In this document: positions 6,584 to 11,060 of the stretch, one piece after another
How positions within the stretch are numbered: position 1 is the first letter of the stretch
Layout: the number at the start of each line of letters is the position of its first letter
Source: Planctomycetota bacterium
Lineage (GTDB): Bacteria; Planctomycetota; UBA1135; UBA2386
Direction of reading: 5' to 3'
Assembly (NCBI GenBank): GCA_003235605.1
Contig: QJVU01000391.1
Span: 1 to 11,060, forward strand
Length of the DNA stretch: 11,060 nucleotides
Position numbers and translations under genes: made by a program
The notes under the pieces: model-generated
The model's database searches: none
What the model was told of the DNA's origin: nothing
What the model saw: the letters and a program-made list of their open reading frames with translations, nothing else

Positions 6584-8512
6584 CTACACGACCATCTCTA
6601 CTGGCAGTGCACGAGAAGGGCCATCCGCGACCCGCTCCGTCTGGGACCAGTACCTCGCTCCAGCGACATCCAGGATGCGGCACATCAATGACTGGAAGGA
6701 GTAGCCGGCATGCTCCGCAGAGTACACGTAGGACCCGCCGGCGCCGAGTGAGGCCATCGAGTTGATCTCGAGGACGTAAGGGGTCCCTTCCGCGTCGACG
6801 CGGAAGTCGACCCTCGCGTAGTCACGGCAGTGGCAGGCACGAAAGCACGCAATGGCCAGCTCTTCCAGCCGCTTCTTCAAGGCCGGCTCCAGTGTAGGAA
6901 CGAGCTTCTGCGGCTCGTTGGACGTCTTGTGGTACTTGTCCTCCAACGTGAAGGCCTTGACCCGCTGGTCCGGGTACGCCAACTCGACGATAGGCAACAC
7001 CTCGACGGGATCATTGCCCAGCAAGGACACCGCAAATTCACGCCCATCGATGAACTCTTCCACCAGCGCGCCCTGCTCGAACTTCTCGGTGACGGACTTG
7101 ACCGCAACGGCAAGCTCATGCGGGTTGTTGACGACGTGCAGTCCATGGCTCGTCGACTCGTGGCGCGGCTTGACGATCAGAGGATAGCGCAGGTCGCCGG
7201 CATCGTCGTCCGGACTGTGCATCACCTTGAACGCCGGGGTCGGGATGCCTGCGTCACGGATGAGGATCTTGGTCACGACCTTGTCCAGCGCAAGGGCATG
7301 CCCGAAGGGATCCGAGCCGGTGTACGGCACCCCGGCCATTTCCAGCATTCCGGGAACATGCGTGTAGCGCGCGTTGCCCTGGATGCCATATGCCATGTTG
7401 AAGACGATGACGGGAGAACGGCTCTTGTCCTCGGCCTCGACGTACGCTTTCAGCTCGGGCAACATGCTCATGTCCCCCTCGAAGAGGCGGGTCTCTACCC
7501 CTGCTTTCTCGAAAGCCTCGACAACCCGCTGGACCGATCGCTTGCCGTAGGTCTCGGGGCACTGCCGCCCGACCTGATCGATGACACCGTGCCGACTCTG
7601 GTTCCTTACCACTGCTACACGCGGAGCGAAGCCAGCTGGCGCGCTGGGGGCTCCTCCGTTCGTGTGGGAACCGACCAGTCGCAGCGGCCAGACGCGCTCG
7701 GATACACTGTTTCCGCCGGCGTGCGCCGCTTGCTCAGGCTGCTGCGTTTCCTGCGCCTGCTGGGGAGATACGGGTTCCGGGTTGAATCTCTCGAGCAGTC
7801 GCAGATCCAGGTACTTGGCCAGCACGACGATGCAGGCAAGCTGCAGGACCACGAGCTCCGGTGCGTTTCTCAGAGTCTCTTTCAGGCCAGGAGTGCGCGC
7901 GATCAGCGCAATGAGCACGGCCAGCACTGTTGTCGTGGCGCCACGCCATAGAGCCGAACGCATCCCCTCCCGGGAGATCTTGTTCAGGATCCCATCTGCC
8001 AGCAGGCAGAGCGCGATGATCGGGAAGTACGCAACCTTCCGGATCGAGTGGATCTCCAAGAGCGACGCAAAGAGGACCGAGAAGGCAATCGTCCCGGAGA
8101 TGACACCGAGGATGAACGAGACGCGAGCGAAGTAGGGCAGGCGTACCTGCTTCAACCACGGACGGACTGCCGCCACGACTCCGAGCACCACCACCAGGAA
8201 CACCAGGCCCAAGCCAATGCCCGCGACCTGGAAGGCGACAGCCAGCAGGATCGAGCGGAACGGACCGAGCAGCCGGATTCCGAAGGTCAGCCGCGCCATC
8301 ACGACGAGCAAGGCTCCAAAAGGAAGGAACATGGCGTGATAGAGGGCGCGCTGCACGTCCTTGGGTGCCCCGTTCAGGGAGAAGTGCTGCTCCAGGAAGT
8401 CGGCAGTCGGCGCGCCGGGCAACCGGCCCAGCAGCATGAGAAGAGGAAGTCCGGCCAGCAGGCCGAGGATCCAAAGATGAGAAGACGAGAGTCGGTGGGT
8501 CGGTTGGGTCAT
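6584..8512 (-). CDS. Seven-helix membrane domain fused to a D-Ala-D-Ala-ligase-like ATP-grasp enzyme
   Basis: A 642-residue two-part protein. Residues 12-245 hold about seven hydrophobic helices in a pattern like the 7TM_transglut domain, which elsewhere is attached to inactive transglutaminases beside ATP-grasp ligases. A Gln/Ala/Pro-rich linker (about 246-295) follows. Residues 297-620 are an ATP-grasp domain close in layout to D-alanine-D-alanine ligase: VFNMAYGIQG (369-379), GVPYTGSDPFGHALALDK, the ATP lysine in VKPR (448), the loop STSHG, EEFIDG (485-490), and the metal-binding residues Asp569, Glu582 and Asn584 in DYARVDFR and VLEINSMAS. The active site looks intact, so it should join a carboxylate to an amine with ATP, at the membrane. 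The substrate is unknown, and it is probably not the housekeeping peptidoglycan ligase. The ATG at 8512 is chosen because the helices begin just after it; the 73 codons upstream look non-coding. Confidence 0.85.
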   Translation of the reverse strand: MTQPTHRLSSSHLWILGLLAGLPLLMLLGRLPGAPTADFLEQHFSLNGAPKDVQRALYHAMFLPFGALLVVMARLTFGIRLLGPFRSILLAVAFQVAGIGLGLVFLVVVLGVVAAVRPWLKQVRLPYFARVSFILGVISGTIAFSVLFASLLEIHSIRKVAYFPIIALCLLADGILNKISREGMRSALWRGATTTVLAVLIALIARTPGLKETLRNAPELVVLQLACIVVLAKYLDLRLLERFNPEPVSPQQAQETQQPEQAAHAGGNSVSERVWPLRLVGSHTNGGAPSAPAGFAPRVAVVRNQSRHGVIDQVGRQCPETYGKRSVQRVVEAFEKAGVETRLFEGDMSMLPELKAYVEAEDKSRSPVIVFNMAYGIQGNARYTHVPGMLEMAGVPYTGSDPFGHALALDKVVTKILIRDAGIPTPAFKVMHSPDDDAGDLRYPLIVKPRHESTSHGLHVVNNPHELAVAVKSVTEKFEQGALVEEFIDGREFAVSLLGNDPVEVLPIVELAYPDQRVKAFTLEDKYHKTSNEPQKLVPTLEPALKKRLEELAIACFRACHCRDYARVDFRVDAEGTPYVLEINSMASLGAGGSYVYSAEHAGYSFQSLMCRILDVAGARYWSQTERVADGPSRALPVEMVV

Positions 8513-8754
8513 GAGTCGGTTTCCGGTTGCATGGATGGGCCACTGACGTCGGACCGTAACAACCGTATCACCCGTCTCCGGGCCGGCAGGTTTTTTTGGG
8601 TCTGGCCTCCCGGCCCTCTGGTCTGCGACTCCCACCGGCCCACGGCATGGCAATCTTGCTCGCAGGATGCCAGGCTCAAAACGCGAAACCTGCTGCAATG
8701 TCCCGGGGCGAGCGCCGCCGCCGGAGCCCATGGCCCGTCAGGACGCCGCAGCAG
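8513..8754. other. Intergenic spacer between the CotH-like and 7TM/ATP-grasp genes
   Basis: The 242 bases hold no convincing gene. The main structure is an inverted repeat: GGGCCGG at 8580-8586 pairs with CCGGCCC at 8610-8616. After a one-base mismatch AGG (8588-8590) pairs with CCT (8606-8608), leaving a loop that contains seven T on the plus strand. The T-run is in the loop and not after the stem, so it is not a standard terminator for either strand. The spacer is long enough for a separate promoter for the 7TM/ATP-grasp gene. Confidence 0.45.
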
Positions 8755-11060
8755 TCACCGGGCCTGCTGGGCCGGCCGTCGTGCCCGTCGCATGGTCGTC
8801 GCGTAGAGCGCTCGCACGTCGAGGTCGATCGGCTCGATCGGCACGTCGCCAAGTCGCAGCATGCTCCCCTTCTGGACCACAGCGAGCTCGGGGACGTCCT
8901 TTTGCGTGATGTGTTCGGCTTCCAGCAGCGCGCCGCCGAACTCGGGCTTCTTGGTGTAGGCCATGAGGGCTGCCAGGTGCACCCCGGTCAGCTTCGCAGA
9001 CTCGATTCTCAAGTACGAACGGTCCTTGCTGACTGCACCCACCTGGGCGTCCTCCACCTCGATTCCGGTCACGTGGATCATGCTGCGCTCACCGACCGAG
9101 ATCGCCTTGTCTCCGATCCCGAAGAACCGCGTTCCCGAGATCGTTGCGCGCGCTCCGGAGAAGTCCAGCCCGTCGCCACCGCCAGCCTTGCCGATGTTGG
9201 TGAGCGTACCACCGCGAACTGTCCCGTGCCCGAAGTCGACATCGATCCCGTCGGAGGACGCACCGCTCACGTCCACGTCGACGAGCTCGAACGCGGTTCG
9301 GATGAGGTTCAAGGCGTCTTCGGCGGTGTTGTCCGCGAACTGGCAGTTCTGGATCGTGACCTTGCCTTCGTAGAGGCTGACCCCGCCGGTCAGATGCCAG
9401 TCCGGGAAGTCGACGCCGCTCGTTCCACACACCTGGACGTGTGACCAATTCGCCCTGTTGTCCGAGTTGAACACGGCGACACCCCGCCAGGGGAGCGACC
9501 GCTGATCACCACGGCCGCGCAGCACCACCGGCTTGGCTGCTGTGCCCAGGAACGACGAGGGGCCTCGCAGAATCAGTGCAGCGTCGGACTCGAAGCGCAG
9601 CTCGGTACCCGGCCGAAGCACGAGACGGATACCTGCCGGCAGCGAGATCGTCCCGGAGACATCCCAGACACCGGGTTTTGCGCTGACTGTCTTGGTCCGC
9701 GGATCGAAGTCGAGGAAGTCGTGGGCCGCTGCCGCATCCAGGGACCCGGGTGGGATCGGAATCTGCCGGCGCGGCGGGAAGTACCTCCTGGGCCGCACCC
9801 AGGCGCCTCCGTGGACACCTTCCGCCGACAGATGCACGCGCTCGACCCCGTCGGACTCCCCGACGCTGATCTTCACCGTTGCCGGCAACGCACCCAACGC
9901 AGTGGGTGGAAGCACCGCCAGGACCCGGAATCCTCCCCCGGCTGTCCGTTCCTTGCTGGCCGCCCTCACGGTCACCGGGAAGTTGACGAGGTTCTGCATC
10001 TCCAGATGACGTTCCCCGCCCTCGGCAACCACGTGCACCAGGGCCAGGTCTCGTGCCTTGAACAGGTGCGCCGGCAGCTCTGGGCGAGGCTGGGAGGCAT
10101 CGATGTGTGGATCGAACCGGACCCGCTGAATCGGGTCGTCGCCGATGGACTGCCGCGCCTTCTCTGCAAGAGCGGGGAGATCAATCGGTTTCAGGAACGG
10201 CCACGAGCGGTGCAGGACACCCAGGTACTGTCGCTGCCGCTCGGACAGCAGCTGCCCGGGGAGATTCTCCGGCACGGATTCCGCGATTGCCGTGAGGGTC
10301 GTCGTGTAGTGCCTGCGGATGTCCCTGTCTGCCAGAAGCCTGGCATGAAGCGGCTCCGGAGTATGCGCGTCGACATAGAGCAACTCGGCGTCATAGGCGA
10401 TGGGCTCCAATCGGGCCGTGATGGGGTTGTAGTAGAAACGGATGTTCCGCCAGCTCGCCGCATGCCATGCGCCCCACACCTGGGCCAGCGCCATGAACTG
10501 GCCCATCCGCTTCGCATCGAAGACTTCCGACGGCCTCAGGAGCCCCTCCAGGAAGCCCCTGTACAGGCCCATCGCCACCCGGAGGTCGCCCTGCAGGACG
10601 GGGTTCTTGAGGACACGACTGGAGCGGAACGGCATCAGCTCGCTCGCCATGAAGTTGTTGAACGGGCTTGCGAACCGATCCTCCCTTTCTCCGAGAGCGA
10701 AGAAGCGTGACTCGTCGAGCTTCAGGATGACGCCATCGCGTCGGTTCTGAGACTCGAGCAGCTCCCTCGAGAAATGCTCCTCGATGGCCATGATCCCGAG
10801 ATCGTCGCCGTTCAGGCTCACCCGCACGAACATGTACCGGGGCGCGAGGATGCCAAGATGGCGCACGTGGTCCAGGAACAACGGTTCCGCGTGGAAGTTG
10901 CGCGCCACAGGCGGATGGAGATTGAAACGCCGCATGCCAAAGACATGGTCATCACCCTTGACGTGCACGCGGAACGACCAGCTCTCCGTAGTGAACTGGC
11001 CAGCCGGCAGGTCACCCTTCAGCCGCAGCTCCACGCGCACCGCGCGATCCTGGAGCCTGA
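8755..11060 (-). CDS. CotH-like kinase fused to a right-handed beta-helix (N-terminus beyond window)
   Basis: The frame is open to the right edge, at least 767 residues, and the true start is outside the window. The first 300 residues resemble CotH-family atypical kinases: RRFNLHPP, the LGILAPRYMFVRVSLNGDDLG stretch (split here: LGILAPRYMF, then VSLNGDDLGIMAIEEH), GVILKLDE, and the metal/catalytic region WRNIRFYYNP and LEPIAYDAE, where the Asn and Asp fit the CotH metal ligands. CotH enzymes phosphorylate proteins; some relatives may act on other polymers. Residues about 440-740 are a parallel beta-helix: short strands with the recurring G-x-x-L/I/V and N-x-x-F patterns (TIQNCQFADNTAEDALNL, ISGTRFFGIGDKAISVG), ending in a basic tail. 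Beta-helices of this kind usually bind or cleave polysaccharide; no lyase motif is clear. It precedes the 7TM/ATP-grasp gene by 242 bases on the same strand. Export is likely but the signal region is not visible. Confidence 0.85.
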   Translation of the reverse strand, partial: RLQDRAVRVELRLKGDLPAGQFTTESWSFRVHVKGDDHVFGMRRFNLHPPVARNFHAEPLFLDHVRHLGILAPRYMFVRVSLNGDDLGIMAIEEHFSRELLESQNRRDGVILKLDESRFFALGEREDRFASPFNNFMASELMPFRSSRVLKNPVLQGDLRVAMGLYRGFLEGLLRPSEVFDAKRMGQFMALAQVWGAWHAASWRNIRFYYNPITARLEPIAYDAELLYVDAHTPEPLHARLLADRDIRRHYTTTLTAIAESVPENLPGQLLSERQRQYLGVLHRSWPFLKPIDLPALAEKARQSIGDDPIQRVRFDPHIDASQPRPELPAHLFKARDLALVHVVAEGGERHLEMQNLVNFPVTVRAASKERTAGGGFRVLAVLPPTALGALPATVKISVGESDGVERVHLSAEGVHGGAWVRPRRYFPPRRQIPIPPGSLDAAAAHDFLDFDPRTKTVSAKPGVWDVSGTISLPAGIRLVLRPGTELRFESDAALILRGPSSFLGTAAKPVVLRGRGDQRSLPWRGVAVFNSDNRANWSHVQVCGTSGVDFPDWHLTGGVSLYEGKVTIQNCQFADNTAEDALNLIRTAFELVDVDVSGASSDGIDVDFGHGTVRGGTLTNIGKAGGGDGLDFSGARATISGTRFFGIGDKAISVGERSMIHVTGIEVEDAQVGAVSKDRSYLRIESAKLTGVHLAALMAYTKKPEFGGALLEAEHITQKDVPELAVVQKGSMLRLGDVPIEPIDLDVRALYATTMRRARRPAQQAR

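Noticed and set aside
6830..7951. 373-codon plus-strand frame
   Set aside because: It is the complement of the ATP-grasp gene, whose motifs are intact in the other strand; the product has no recognisable domain.
6584..8512. Housekeeping D-alanine-D-alanine ligase (ddl)
   Set aside because: The ATP-grasp part is fused to a seven-helix membrane domain and lies away from any cell-wall synthesis genes in view; only the fold and motifs are shared.
8580..8616. Intrinsic terminator for a plus-strand transcript
   Set aside because: The T-run lies in the loop of the stem and not downstream, and no plus-strand gene ends here.
9721..10710. 329-codon plus-strand frame opposite the CotH region
   Set aside because: The minus frame carries CotH motifs throughout this stretch; the plus product is a shadow rich in Arg, Gly, Leu and Val.

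Overview
The window is GC-rich chromosomal DNA from a bacterium with long intergenic spacers, and every gene reads as cell-envelope or surface-carbohydrate biology. The repertoire includes a CotH-like kinase fused to a right-handed beta-helix, a seven-helix membrane domain fused to an ATP-grasp ligase, a membrane-anchored protein with carboxypeptidase-regulatory-like (Ig-fold) segments, and a large signal-peptide protein of unknown family. This mix would fit Planctomycetota well, but Myxococcota or another GC-rich Gram-negative-type lineage cannot be excluded. No rRNA, tRNA, CRISPR array, transposase or integrase was seen.

Left part (1-2725), all on the minus strand: an exported beta-sandwich protein cut by the left edge, a small MauE/DoxX-type four-helix membrane protein with a CGCFG motif and a very good ribosome binding site, and a 393-residue secreted protein of unknown family. 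A spacer of about 310 bases (2726-3038) with short direct and inverted repeats separates this block from a divergent gene.

Centre (3039-6487): two convergent genes meet tail to tail and share the four bases CTAG, which contain both stop codons. The plus-strand gene is a fusion of a phytanoyl-CoA-dioxygenase-like domain, two cupin domains and a C-terminal module of about 93 residues. The minus-strand gene carries the same module at its N terminus, followed by a GT-A glycosyltransferase of the Glyco_tranf_2_4 type. The two module copies align without gaps, with about 52 of 93 residues identical by hand count. The genes are therefore linked by domain homology as well as position, and probably act on one glycan or small-molecule pathway.

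Right part (6584-11060), minus strand: a CotH/beta-helix protein cut by the right edge, then a 7TM plus D-Ala-D-Ala-ligase-like ATP-grasp protein, then the glycosyltransferase, in transcription order. The CotH and 7TM/ATP-grasp pair looks like an envelope modification system: a membrane-tethered peptide or amide ligase next to an atypical phosphotransferase with a carbohydrate-binding-like beta-helix. What it modifies cannot be read from the sequence.
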